64,000 nt of DNA from Branchiostoma belcheri. Its lineage: Eukaryota > Chordata > Leptocardii > Amphioxiformes > Branchiostomatidae. The translations under genes and the position numbers were made by a program. Where the stretch lies: NCBI RefSeq assembly GCF_001625305.1, contig NW_017802414.1, positions 48,286 to 112,285 on the forward strand, given 5' to 3'. A model generated the notes under the pieces. It saw only the letters and a list, made by a program, of their open reading frames with translations. It was not told the origin of the DNA and did no database searches. Numbering within the stretch: position 1 is the stretch's first letter; the number at the start of each line of letters is the position of its first letter. Of the stretch, positions 1 to 21,800 are shown one piece after another.

Positions 1-527
1 TTCATAATGTCGCGGTACGGTAGGGAATTTTCTACGGTTTATAAGTTCGTAAACGTATCGGCTTTTATTTTTAAACTTATTATCAGGGTCGAGGGCTTTG
101 GTTTACAAAGAAATCAGACAATTAGCTTTCTTTACACGACTTCAAAACGCTAGCGGGGCGCCCGATGTTCCACCAATGACAGCGATTCTCTCAGTAGCGT
201 CGTGCGAAATACTCATTGTTTACTCAATTATCGCCCCATTCACAAGTTTTCAGAGACAATGCCGGCGGGAAAATAGACGCCACTAAGCCCCGAAATCAGG
301 AAATTTTATCGAATTTTAGCGAAATTTTGTAGAAAAATCGGGATGCAACACCCTAGATTTGAAAATGAGTATGAGGGCGCTGAGCTAGGAGTATCAGGGC
401 GCAGCGCCCTTGTTCCATCGTCTGGGGAGAACCCTGTTCTGTTATGGCATACATGTACACAATATCAAAATATTAAAACTTAAGGTTGGAAACTCCTAGA
501 CTAGCTCATTCTGTCAAGATGTCTCAC
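1..527 (-). other. PSMA4 intron 7 (partial)
   Basis: Non-coding sequence after the exon 7 donor. I looked for the expected last coding block (VEIATL, then a Lys/Glu tail) on the minus strand and did not find it. Nothing else recognisable. Confidence 0.6.
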
Positions 528-9349
<8,822 letters not shown>

Positions 9350-9771
9350 GTTGATATCCCAGGATACACCACGCAGCTTATAGGTCGAGTGCGCATGCGT
9401 CAAAGGAGGCGGTAACTTGGGTCTGAACCATCGGGTCTGGGGGTGGAAAATTAAAATAATATAATATATTACGTTCTGTCAATACATTTTTGTACTTAGT
9501 TACTTGATATATTTTATACAAAGCATTAAAATTATATTTATAATACTTATAAGCATATATATGAGTGATATAGGAAGTGAATACAAGCCCTCCCCATCCG
9601 GTACTTGGTATGGCCTAATTAGAGTGCCGCTATTCAAACAAACCAAAGGTTCGGCTGCTAAGACCAGCTGTGACAAGGTAAAGTTTACGTGTTTGCTTTA
9701 GAAAACTTCTGCAGCAAAGTCACACCGAACAGCGAGTGGTCGGATCAAACTCATCCTATCGCTGTCCGAGG
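9350..9771. promoter_or_regulatory. Shared divergent promoter interval, PSMA4 and laminin gamma-like gene
   Basis: The two start codons are 422 bp apart and point away from each other, so both promoters and both 5' UTRs must lie here or reach into it (unless a further upstream laminin UTR exon exists). A TGCGCATGCGT motif at 9390-9400 is one base from the NRF-1 consensus, a site common in housekeeping promoters, and lies about 40 bp upstream of the PSMA4 ATG. No TATA box placed with confidence. The centre is AT-rich; the laminin side is CG-rich. Confidence 0.6.
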
Positions 9772-9885
9772 ATGACAGCCCGGAGGGTCCGTGTCGGTGA
9801 GGTTGCCGGGGTGCTGGCGGTGTTGTTGGCGGCAGCCTGTGCGCCCCTGCCCCGGGGGACGGCCGCAGCTGTGCCGCGGAGTGTC
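9772..9885 (+). CDS. Laminin gamma-like exon 1: signal peptide
   Basis: Begins at an ATG ([10 protein letters not shown]) followed by a hydrophobic core [14 protein letters not shown] at residues 11-24 and an Ala-rich cleavage region near residues 30-34. Ends in phase 0 at a GTAAGT donor. An upstream in-frame GTG is not a credible animal start. Confidence 0.85.
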
Positions 9886-12800
9886 GTAAGTGTCGTCATG
9901 GCGGATATATATTTTTTTGGGCGTGTATCGATCGTCACGTACGTTTTACTTTTCCCCAGAAAGGGCAGCTAGCATCAAATAGTATATAATCCTATAATCC
10001 CAAGTCTACCTCTGCTTGCCAAGTCCACTCCTTGGTCCAACCGGACTTTTCATTCATCAGGCAGGAGATCAGATTTCACAATAACACGTGTTACTAGTAA
10101 ATAATTAGGGGCAGGCAAAAACTCCACAGATTGTTTCCAACGAGTATTTCCGGAAATTCGCTATCTGGCCAGCTTACATCTTGGTTTACACACTAACACA
10201 GGGCTAAAAAAAGAAAGAAAAGAATCGTTTGTCCCACGACGGAAGCGGGGCGTCGCGCAGCCCGTGTTGAGCCTGCTGTGTTGAGCGTGTAAACAGGTCT
10301 CCACCGCCGCCCTGCGAGTTTTGTGTGACACATCCTGGATCGGCGATCGTCAATAGAGCACATGATTTTTTTGCGGCGTGTAAATTGGCCCTTATTACTT
10401 ACTCCAACTGTCAACTACACTAATTCATCATTTTGCACTATGTTCAATGGAAACTAGAGCAGTTCACTGTTTTATAATAATAATAATAGCAGTGATCTGT
10501 TTTCCACAAGCTCCTCACCCCTCAGAAGGCTTTATATATAAAATTTATATCATATCATCATGAAAGCACCTTGATGAAACCAATGATTTTAAACACAGCA
10601 TTTTAAACACAACATAATTAAATTTTAATCATCTCCTACCCACTACCACGATCGAAGAAATGAACAAGGTACATGTCGGTAAGTCACAAAGTAAACACAT
10701 GTATGTAAACATCCTGAATTTACTTACGGGGAATACATACACTGTATTGGTTTTGTCAGATTGTACGTGAGCCCGTTATAAATGTTCTTACTCTTAGGTT
10801 TCCTGTGTGAAAAGAATTGTAGTTAAGTTACTAGAAAGGCCGACATTTGCTTTCGAGCAAATTCAGCATGACTTCACCACATTTCACAACATGGCAGGGA
10901 AAGAAGGAGAAATACAAGGGAAAACAATTCTTTACATTGATATAACTATAGTATGAAGTGACAACAGTTGGATAGCTATGCCTTACATTATTGGTTGGGA
11001 TTATATAAATTGCATGATGCAAACTGTTGATTTTCAAGATAAAAAGAATTGTTTCATTATCTGTATAGCCGGTATAACCGCCTTTCGGCATTCCAATGCT
11101 GGAGCAGGAAAACTTGACATACCTACCAAAACACTTGAATAAAGTTCATACTGTCAATATGGCATGGCTTTGTACAGGTGTTAATTGAGTTAAACCAATC
11201 AAATCTGAACAGCCAATCAGCAAGGAGAATGGAGGAAAGCTGCATGCCTATTGGTTGCCTGCTCTTCATTCCATTCTGATGACTCATGCCCAAATATGGT
11301 AACACACTGCTATAGTACATTTTCTATAACACAGCCAAAAAGCTCAAATAAAACCATTCTAAAAGTCTGTATCACAAAAATGAAAAAAAAAAAATGCCTG
11401 GGGGTATTTGCCCACTGTACCTTCATGCCAAATTTCATGTTATTTGGCCCAAAAATGAAGGAGTTAAATCAATTTAAAGAAATGGCAGGAGAAGGAGAAG
11501 AAGAAACGTGAGCAAAAACAAATGATTTGATTACCATGACTGGGGAATGCCTATCTTTAGATTTGGAAACATACATGTACTACACTGTAGTATATGTGAA
11601 AATACAAAACCTGGTACTGTCTATTTTCAATAAATTATGTTTTTAATATATATTTCATGTCTAAAACACAGAGTATTCCTAAGGTCGAATGAACATTATT
11701 TAGTTTTTAAATAAAAGATAAGAAGATATTCTTTAAGCACATAGTTGCTACGTACATGTTGATCTGTATCAAGTGCTCAAAAATTTCTGAATTTGTAACA
11801 TTAGAGAATGAATTAATAAATGAATCTTAAATCAAACAGGACCCTGTAGTGAATGTGGCACGAGGCAAGCCTGTGCAAGCGAATGTGACTTGTGGCAGTC
11901 CTTTGGAGGATTTCTACCCTCACAGTGACTCTGTAAAACCTCCACCCGACAGACAACTACAGATCTGCGATGCAAGGTACTGCAAACTCACTTATTACTA
12001 CATAATAGAAGTTTTACATAAGTATAAAATGGTATTTGCTACTATTGGCAGTAGTGCTGCATACCGGTTCACTGGACTTGGATCCGGACTTGTAAGAATG
12101 TTTAGGTTCAAGTCCAAAAAAACCTAAAACTCAAGAACCGAGTCTGGACTTATTACCATAAAAGATCATTTCATATATACCCCTTTTCTTTCCAAACCAC
12201 CTAAAACCTTCCGCAGATTGCAAAATCTTTGCTGCAAAATGAAGAAAACATTGCCATTGGGCATCGTCAAGTACCGGCCTCCATGTTATGTGGCCAAAGT
12301 TTCACCCAGACAACATTGCAAGGTTGCCAACATGCAATTTTGTATATGCCATGGGTTCAGGTCCGGACTTGTATTTTAAGTTGTAAGTCCGGAACTGAAC
12401 CTAAACCTCTGGACTTGAATCCGGACCTGAACCTAAAATTGGGTTTAGGTATGCATCACTAATTGGCTGTACCATCATATTGGCCGGTACAATGCTCTGG
12501 ACATTTCAATTTTTAAACTGCATAAACAACATTATATACCCCTGTCCACTGTCCTTAAGATAATTAGAAATCTTCCTACTAGTATACTGTACTACCGTAG
12601 TACATGACTTATCCTCTTCATCCCTTGCGACATGAGGCCAAGACTTTCACTAAGGCCATGTTGATTTGATTATCATGGATGACATCCTCTGGGAACCCCA
12701 AAACTGACTTAAGGCCACAGCAAGTAATTTTTATGGATGACATCAGCGCGCGCATTAATTTTCGCCTGATTTTGGAAAAAAAAAAAGAAATTTTGTTGCC

Positions 12801-15800
12801 TTCTGACAGTGGTCACCATGCCGAAAAGATTTCTGTTGCCATGCCGGAAGGTGGATATATATAGATGGCAAAGAGGAGACAAGAAAAGGCTCTGATGTTT
12901 GTTTCTTACTTTGATGCAGTGATGTGTGATGTTGGCTGTGTATATGTGATGTTCCCACTGAATCAAAACCATTTGTATGATGATTGAGTTAAAATTTTAA
13001 AATGTTAGAAACTTGTTTTTTTTCGACCCGCCTTGTTTTTTTTTTCGCCCGCTCGCATTAGATTCGGAGTCTGCGGAGGATGTCATCCATAAAATTTACT
13101 TGCTGTGGCCTAAGCGTGAATTTTTTAACAATAGTGGGAGCCGCTTGCGGGTACTTTGTATTTAAATCAAGGGGTGATCTGCATATAGGTGTCAACTGTT
13201 TTTTCACAGGTGAGTTGAATAGGGAGTAATTCTGAGCTAGGTCCTTCTGTATACGACATGTATTCGCTCATTACACTCACTAAATTACAGTATGGTGAAA
13301 AACTTTTTTTGGAAACGGAGGAAACTTCATGCGCGTGCGGATGTCATCCATATAATGAAATCAACATGGCCTATAATGTATTGATATTTACCGGTACTTT
13401 GGTTGATGGTAGGTAAGAACAGTTACATTTAACTGTCTGATGTCATTTTTTACAGCGATCCTATTCTGGCCCACAATGCGTCGCTGATGGTTGATGGCAA
13501 CAGCTCCACCTGGTGGCAAAGCACATCACTGCAGCAGCTGGTGTTAGCTGGGAATGGCATAGGCAATCGCCCAGAGGTCTACATAACCCTGGATTTGGGA
13601 GAGGTATGGTCAACTAGAAATAAAACAACTCAAAGAGCCAAATCTTCCAAGGATTTGAATATTGGTGTTTTGTGAGATACAGTAATCTCCAAGCAGATCT
13701 TTTGGTGGCTAAAAAGATAGTATCCAACACGCGGACAGTATCCAGCCGGCCGACAGTATCCAATTGGTGGGGATCAGGACAAAAAAAACGGCCATATATA
13801 AAAAGGTAACGATCATTCCCCACAACCTCTGCTTGGAGAGTAAGATACAGTATTTTCACACAGATTTTGAGAGGGTGTTCTGACCATCCAGCTGTGGTTA
13901 TAAATTTATAGCAGGTTACAAGAAAAAATCTAGCTAACAAAAGCCCAGAGGAAGAGAGGTCATGTGTTAGATGGTTGTTGTGATGAAGCAAGGGGCACAA
14001 GCTGGTGGTTCCCAGAGCTCTTGAAACTGCATGTCAAAATATAAAGCGGGTTTGCCTGTAGCCAGCCCCAAGACAGACCATGCAAGTTTTATATTTGAAA
14101 TAGATCACTCTGTTCCTCCTCTAGTACTAGTACCAGAAATCAGGTTGTTTCACATATGGCTCACCTTGTTCTCATTGAAACAGAATACCTGTCACAGAGG
14201 TTACAACATCTCACTTTGTTTTTTGTTTTCTCCAAAAAGATCTACAGTTTTTAGCTTCATCTTTTAGGAGCAAGGGAGCATAAGTATTGACTTTTAAAAA
14301 CTGGGCAACTTTCTTATACCAGGAGAAGTTTACTATTGATATGGAAAGTAGCAAACAATGGTTACGGAGGTTATAGTTATGACTGTAAAACATTTTGTTC
14401 AGCAAGTGTGGCTACAAATGACAACGAACAGTGAACACTCCTTAATGTCTTCCTTTACAAACCCAGAAAACGTACAAAATGTTGTGAAAAGGACAATTTC
14501 TTGTCTTATATGCGGCTCTATATAAACTTGAGTGGTTACGGGTTTATAGAAATCTGTGGTAACGGAGGTTACAGGACTCATCAAACCCGCGGCTATAATT
14601 TCAATCAAACCTAGTGTTGTAGTTTTTTGTGAAACATAGTATTAGTAAGTGTAGTGGGAAACCTAATATTTTTGGGTACACGGGTGCACCCACATAAAAT
14701 AATTGCGTGCACAGCTCCAAATTTGGGTGCACTAAGGTGCACATGCACCCAGTATTTCCAGCTCTGTGTCATGATGTCCAAGGTCATCAGTTCCCATGAC
14801 GATGACCTTTCACCTGTTCTCTGACCTCTTCAGACATATCACCCTGAGAACATCACCATCCACATGGGCGACACCAAACGGCCAGGACGGCTGGCCCTGC
14901 TCAGGTCAACTGACGGCCTGACGTTCCAGCCCTGGCTGTACCTGGTATCCAATGGCAACAGGGACTGTCGGAGGTTTGGGGTTGGCGAGCAGTCGGAGCC
15001 GACCAGTCCGGAGTCTGTGGTGTGCAGGGAGTACACACGGCTGGGAGTGGAGCCTCTGTACAATGAACGGGTCGGGATGAGTTCTCCACATTAACCATTA
15101 GAGTAGAGTAGAGTAGACTTTTTGTCTCGGTAGGAAGTTCTCTTCCACTGTGAGCTGCTCCTTGTAGTTTACTGCGTAGACATGGTCATCTTGTAGGGGT
15201 TGTCCAATGCCCGGGGGTTGTGCACCACTGGGTGGCTTCTCATGTGTTTGTCCAGTCTGTTTTTAGAACTGTTCACTGTTACCACCTCCTCAGGTAGACT
15301 GTTCCACCATTTTACGACCCTGTTGCTGTAGAAAAACAGTCTTTTGTTGTTGTTCACTGATCTTTGTTGGTGTACTGTTTGTGCATCTAACAGACTGCAG
15401 TACTTTTTACCAGAGCTGGATGTTGCTTCAAGATAGTTAACATTTGTATTACATTGTACAACTAGCAAATTACCTCAAAAGTCATTCAAAATATACAAAT
15501 GTATATGGTAGCAAATTCCATCCTTTATGCTACCATATATATTTTGAATGCCTTTTGAGGTAATTTGCTGGCTGTACTTGTAATACGTTGTATTCATTCA
15601 ATTAAACCATCCATACAAGCTGCCCTTCTTGAATAAACAGATCACAGTGTCCCTGGTGGAGGTTCCCCCCAGTTTCAGTGATGAGGACCTCCTCAGCTGG
15701 CAGGCTGTGCGACATCTACAGCTGCGTTTCTATGACATGGACCTGGTGCTGGGGATATTTGAGGACCAATTTGTGAGTGTAGTACTGTACACTGGGCATT

Positions 15801-18800
15801 TTTGTAGCCTGGTTACCAAACCTATTATAGCTCCCGAGTCCTACATCCTCTCCACAAATGTAGGACTCGGGAGCTATAATAGGTTTGGTAACCAGGCTAC
15901 ATTTTAGGTCATGTTTCAATGATCATCCTTTGCAACTTTATAGCTTCCTGAGCTGGGATATTGTAAGGAATCGTTCATTGATTGGCTTTTTGGATTGTAA
16001 TGAAAAGAATGTTCTGACCTGCATTACTAAGGAAGAATACACATGTACACCCTGTAGTTGATAGCTTGTAGTAGGTCTAAGTAAGACAAGTTGATGGCTA
16101 ATGGCTAAGAAGAGCTAATTCTCTAACAAGTGCTTTCTGCTTTCATGTTTCCAAATTGAAAAAGCTTGATCTGAAATCTTTTAAAGGCATCCAGTGCGAT
16201 TTCAGAGCGGCAAAACTGGAAATGTTCTGAATAAGGCAACCTTTGTGATATTGACACATACAGCTTCACATTAGCACATTTTAATCAGTATTTCATACTT
16301 TGGGCTTTTAAATCTGCAGAAAGAAGCCCCAAGATGAGTCCTTTATTTTCTGGGTGGTACCCTAAAAATCAGCCAAGGGCCAATCCAGTAACCATTTTCC
16401 GTCAGAATTTTGGGTATTTTTGTTCGATGAGGGTCAATATACATTGGGGTAGTTTGGTTTAACTCAGTATGTAGATAAGTGACAAGAATATTGACTTTGA
16501 AAAATCGGGTTTCCAAGCCCTAAAAACTGCACTGGATGCCTTTAAGATTAGGGCTGGGCAAGAAATATCATTTTTTGTTTGTAAATTTTCTCTGTCTCTT
16601 CCCAGCACCACTATGCAGTGTCTGAGGTCTGTGTGATGGCTGGCTGTGAGTGTAATGGATTTGGAAATGGCTGTGAGATTAACAATGACTTGGGCCAGTA
16701 CGAGTGCATCTGTAGTGGCTATACCCAGGGTGCACACTGTGAGGAGTGCCAGCCTCTGTATAACCAGTTCCCCTACAAGCCTGACCAGCCTTGCCAAGGT
16801 ACCGTATAATGTGATCATAACAAGTAAATTTTATGGATGACGTCCTTTGGAGACCCTAAATTTAATGCGAGAGGGTGAGAAAAAAACAAGAAGGGCCCTA
16901 AAAAACAAGATGCCTAGATTAGAAATATACTAAGAGACGACAAATGTTAGGACACAAATTGAATGAGGTGACACAGTGTAACAAGCAAGAAGTCTTTTAT
17001 TCATCATCAAAACAGCAATAAATCAAGTGGAACAGCAGTTGTCGTCCTGTCCTGTTTTTGCGTTACGGGTTTCACGTCAATCTGACAATTATACCTGCAC
17101 ACTCCCTATTTGGGTATATCATTTACCTTATGCAGTATTTCCTATGCTTATCGCTAGGTGGCGCACGTGTACAAAGCTCTAATCGCAAAGCATCACGGGA
17201 TATCATGACGTAATGACATTGTTCGCCGCCATTTTCCTTGTGCGTTCGCAGAGGGGTGCACGTTCGTTTCCCTACTCCTTATTTTTTCGGATTTTCTTTC
17301 GGCGTTAGGCCCAAAAAGAAGGATAAAACGAAGTCTTCTGCCCACGAGGGCGATTCAGGTAGCCTTTCGGAGGACCAGACGGGTCGTAACGGCAAGAGAA
17401 GCGGCCTGTTTCCCAACGCTAGTCAGGAAAAATTCCTGGCCGTGGAAAACACAGGCGTGTCTGCACAAGCCTCCGGACAGGAGGAAGAGGAGTCGGGTGA
17501 ACGAAAAGTCCCCGCTCCTACAGCTGGAGGTTCGGAGGAAAAAGAGAAGAACTCCAACCTCATTCCGCCGTTTGGGAGCGAAATGCCCCTTCGGCGTTGG
17601 CACCGGGAACATCCGCCGCTTGGGAGCGAAATGCCCCTTTGGCGTTGGCACCGGGAACATCGGTCAAGGAAGGAGACGGCGCGGAGCTGCCGCCGCCCCG
17701 GCCTAAATTTCCTCCGGACTCGGAGGAGTTGGGCTCCCCGACCGTGCCGAAGCTTGGTGGGGAATAGTCTCCTCCACCCCCACCTCCATCAGAAACACCC
17801 TTCCCGCCTGGATTCGACGCTGCCTCTTTTCTTCAGTGGATCAGTTCCAGCTTGGGACTTCCTCAGGCGTCCAGTTCATCCCGTCAACCTCGGGACGTTG
17901 ACGGGGCGGTAGCGTCGACCAGCCGAGCCGGTGTAGTCTTTTCCGGGCGAGAGCATCCAGGTTCTGAAGTGGAAGAGTGTTCGGAGGAAGGAAAAAATAC
18001 ACCTTTTTCTGACTCTGACGAAGGTAACTCCTTGTCGTTTGTATAATCCCTACGATAATAACTTCAAATAAGTATTTGGAGGAACCGGTGGGAAAATCGG
18101 TCTTGAAGACATGTTTCATATCTTGTTTCATGTCCTTGCCACACATTTCACGTCTATACTGAGTCATAGTAGAGGAAGCTGATCCCAAAAAACACCAAAG
18201 ACGATTCTATCGCTTTGCAAACAGCATCCGGTTAGAGGATGGTCCGAACCCTTAACTGCTGCCNNNNNNNNNNNNNNNNNNNNGGAAAAATCACCTTTTC
18301 TGACTCTGACGAAGGTAACTCCTTGTCGTTTAGATAATCCCTACGATAATAACTTCAAATAAGTATTTGGAGGAACCGGTGGGAAAATCGGTCTTGAAGA
18401 CATGTTTCATATCTTGTTTCATGTCCTTGCCACACATTTCACGTCTATACTGAGTCATAGTAGAGGAAGCTGATCCCAAAAAACACCAAAGACGATTCTA
18501 TCGCTTTGCAAACAGCATCGGGTTTAGAGGATGGTCCGAACCCTTAGTGAAGAGAGGAAGGAAAACTTTTCCCACTCCACCTAATGTTGAATTAGCACTT
18601 CGGGCGCCGATTCTAGACCCAGTAGTGGCTAATATGATCAAGCATGATACCGTAAACACTGATAAGAATTTTAGTGATTGCCAGGATAAGATGCTCATGG
18701 CTGCTAACCTTTTAGTAGAGTTGTTGGCAGCAGTTAAACTCCAAAATTTGTGAGTAAAGTCCTCGCTCAAAAATGTAGCGACCTGCTCGGGAACTTCAGA

Positions 18801-21800
18801 TTCTTTCCCTTCTTAATTTGGAGACACCTTTTTGGAGAAGGTTAATTCAGCCGATTAGGCTAGACGCACTTTGAGTAAGGCTTATAAGTCAGCCCCTTCG
18901 AGCACTTCTAGGGCTAGGGACAGTTTCAGTCCAACCGTTCAAAGTTTAACTATAGCTACAACAAGTACTCCTCAAACTAAAAAGGGTTACATTTTTCGTC
19001 CCTACAACAACAATGCTAGACCATGGTCAAATGCCGGGGGTAAGCACAAAAATGCACAAAAGGCCCAAACAAACAGTAGCTCTTCCTCGTCATCAGACTC
19101 TGCTCTGTTCTCCGGTTCAATACGCAGGGCGAACAGCTTTTTTTCATGGAAAACTGGGAGTCCACTCCGGTTCAGTTCGTCCAGCCGGTCACAAATATAT
19201 CTGGGGAGGACAGAGCAGAGGTTGTAGACGACGAAGTGCACAGTATGTTGGAGAAAGGTGCAGGGGTCCAAATCGAACCCTGCGAGAGCCAATATGTTCT
19301 ACGATTTTTCTAGTCCCGAAAGCTCGGGGAGGCTGGAGACCGGTTTTAAACCTAAAGTCTTTAAACAAGTTGTTCTGAAACGTACTTGCAAGTTCGAAGG
19401 GATAAACCTAGTCAAAGAGTTGTGGAAAAAAGGGAGGTTTCCTAGCAACTATAGATCTAAAGGATGCGTAGTTTACCATCCCAATAGCTCAGAGCGATCG
19501 GAAATTCCTTTGTTTTTCGTGGAGAGGAGTTCTTTGGGAATTTCAGTGTCTTCCCCTCGGTCTGACGTCGGCGCCGAGGGTATTTACTAAGGTTTTGCGG
19601 CCGATTGTGCCCATTCTAAGGAGACAGGGATTACTAGTAGTAGTTTTCCTAGACGACTTACTGATCATTGCAAGGTCGAGGGAACAATGCTTAGAGCACA
19701 TTGCTATAGCCAGAGAGCTTCCAGAGCAACTCGGTTTGTTCTCAACCTGGAGAGGTCGCAGTTGGTACCGTCTCAGGTAGCGACTTTCCTAGGCCTTGTT
19801 CTTGATTCTCGTACTTTGACAATTTACCTAACCGAAGACAAGTTAGACAAGGTAGTGAGTTCTTGCCTATCACTTCTAGAACAGGAGGTGATAGGAATCA
19901 GGCAGCTAGCCAGCGTGGTGGGGCTGTTAGAGTCCACCAAGCAAGCCATTCTTTCCAGGCCCTTACATTCCGGGCTATGCAACAGCTTCTCAATTTCGGC
20001 ATAAAGAAGCCGGGAGAATTTTGACTCTTTAGTCAGTCTAACCCCAGATGCAGCAAAAGATCTACAGTGGTGGATCGGTCATGTGCGCGAGGTAAACGGT
20101 CGCAGAGTCTTTGTTCCGTCAAACCTGACAATTTGCACGGATGCCTCACTGGAGAGATGGGGCGCGCATTGTTATGGTCAGGAGACAGGCGGGCGCTGGT
20201 CGCAAACAGAAGCGCGCATGCACTGTGACCAACTGACTAGAATTGAAAGCGGCCTCCCTGTCGCTAAGAAGCTTTGTGAGCGCAGATACTCAGCATGTTC
20301 TGCTAAGGCTGGACAACACAACAGCCGTTGCATATGTGAATCACGCGGGGGGAACAAGGTCGCCAGATTTGGCAGCCTTGGCCCTGGAGATGTGGTCGTG
20401 GGCCCCAGCTGGAAAGAGGCCTGACGTTGTCTGCAACTCACGTTCCCGGATTGACAAACACCCTAGCGGACAGGTGTTCGCAGGTTTTTCTGGACAAGGT
20501 AGAGTGGCAACTGAACCGCTCAGTTTTTCCTGTCATTGAACAATTGGACAGGCAATGCATTGACAGTAGATCTGTTTGCGTCTCGTATGAACGCTCAGCT
20601 GAAGGAGTATGTCTCTTGGCACCCAGAACCAGAGGTCATGTCGGTGGATGGCCTAAACATTCACTGAGGCAACCTGGGGCTAGCGCATGCCTTTCCCCGC
20701 TTCAGCCTAGTGTTCAAGGTACTGAGGAAAGTCCAGTCAGACGTAGCAATAGTGATTTGATACCTCCAGTTTGGAAGTCTCAGACTTGGTACCCCGAGGT
20801 GTTGAACATGTTGTTCGAGAGTCCAGTTCTCCTGCCACAGAGCTGGGATCTGCTGTCCCTGCCGCACAACAGGAGACCCCATCCGCTGTTGCCAGATCTG
20901 ATGCTTGCCGCGTGGCCAAGATCAGGCGACAGTTGCAGGGTCGGGGCCTTTTCGGCAGGGGCTTCAGACCTCATCCTTGTCCAAGATATGTTTCAACATG
21001 GGACGTCAGTCGGGTCCTAGAGTACCTTCTGCATTGTTGCCAAGCTAATAGTCTTAGTTTGAAACAGCTGGTTCATAAGTTGGTAACACTAGCGGCATTG
21101 GTGTCAGCTGACAGGGGTCAGACTTTAGCGGCTCTTGACTTGAGATTCATAAAAAAAAAAAAAAAATGTAGAAACGGTGTTTTCTTGGGCAATTCCTACC
21201 CTGCTGAAACTTCTAGACCAGGGAAACCTGCCAGAAAGTGTTTTTGGGCGGCCTTCCCGCAGGACAGGCGCTTGTGTGCCTTCACATACCTGAAAGAATA
21301 TCTAAGGCGGACTTCTTCCCTTCAGAAAGAAGGGGGGGGGGAGCAGAAGTTGTTCATATCGTTCAGCAGACCACACAGGCCAGTTGGTTCTGCGACCCTG
21401 GCCAGGTGGGTTAAGTCAGTGTTAGGCACGGCAGGTGTTGACACAGCAACTTTGGCCGTGTCTATACGGAACCACCCAAGGCGCGATTCGGGTAACTCAC
21501 ATTCCTCACATCTGGTCCACGTGCCACACACACCTGTGAAACCGTGTCCGAACACAATACGCTTAAGCTACATTTATTGCTGTTTGATGATAACACGCAA
21601 GGCGGCGTGTTATTAATGTCAGAGGTCAACGACCTGCTTGCTGATGCCCCCCTCCCAGCGTATCTCGGCCAAATGCCGACGTGGTCCCGCCAGAGGCGGT
21701 GAAGCTCGCCCTAGAACGGACACATTATTTGACCATTACTGCTCTTTAAGTTGCTGCCACGTAAAAGTTGGTATTGCATATAAAAAAAGAAATATCACTC

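Noticed and set aside
9736-9771. Upstream GTG-initiated extension of the laminin signal peptide
   Set aside because: The ATG at 9772 gives a standard signal peptide; GTG starts are not expected in animals.
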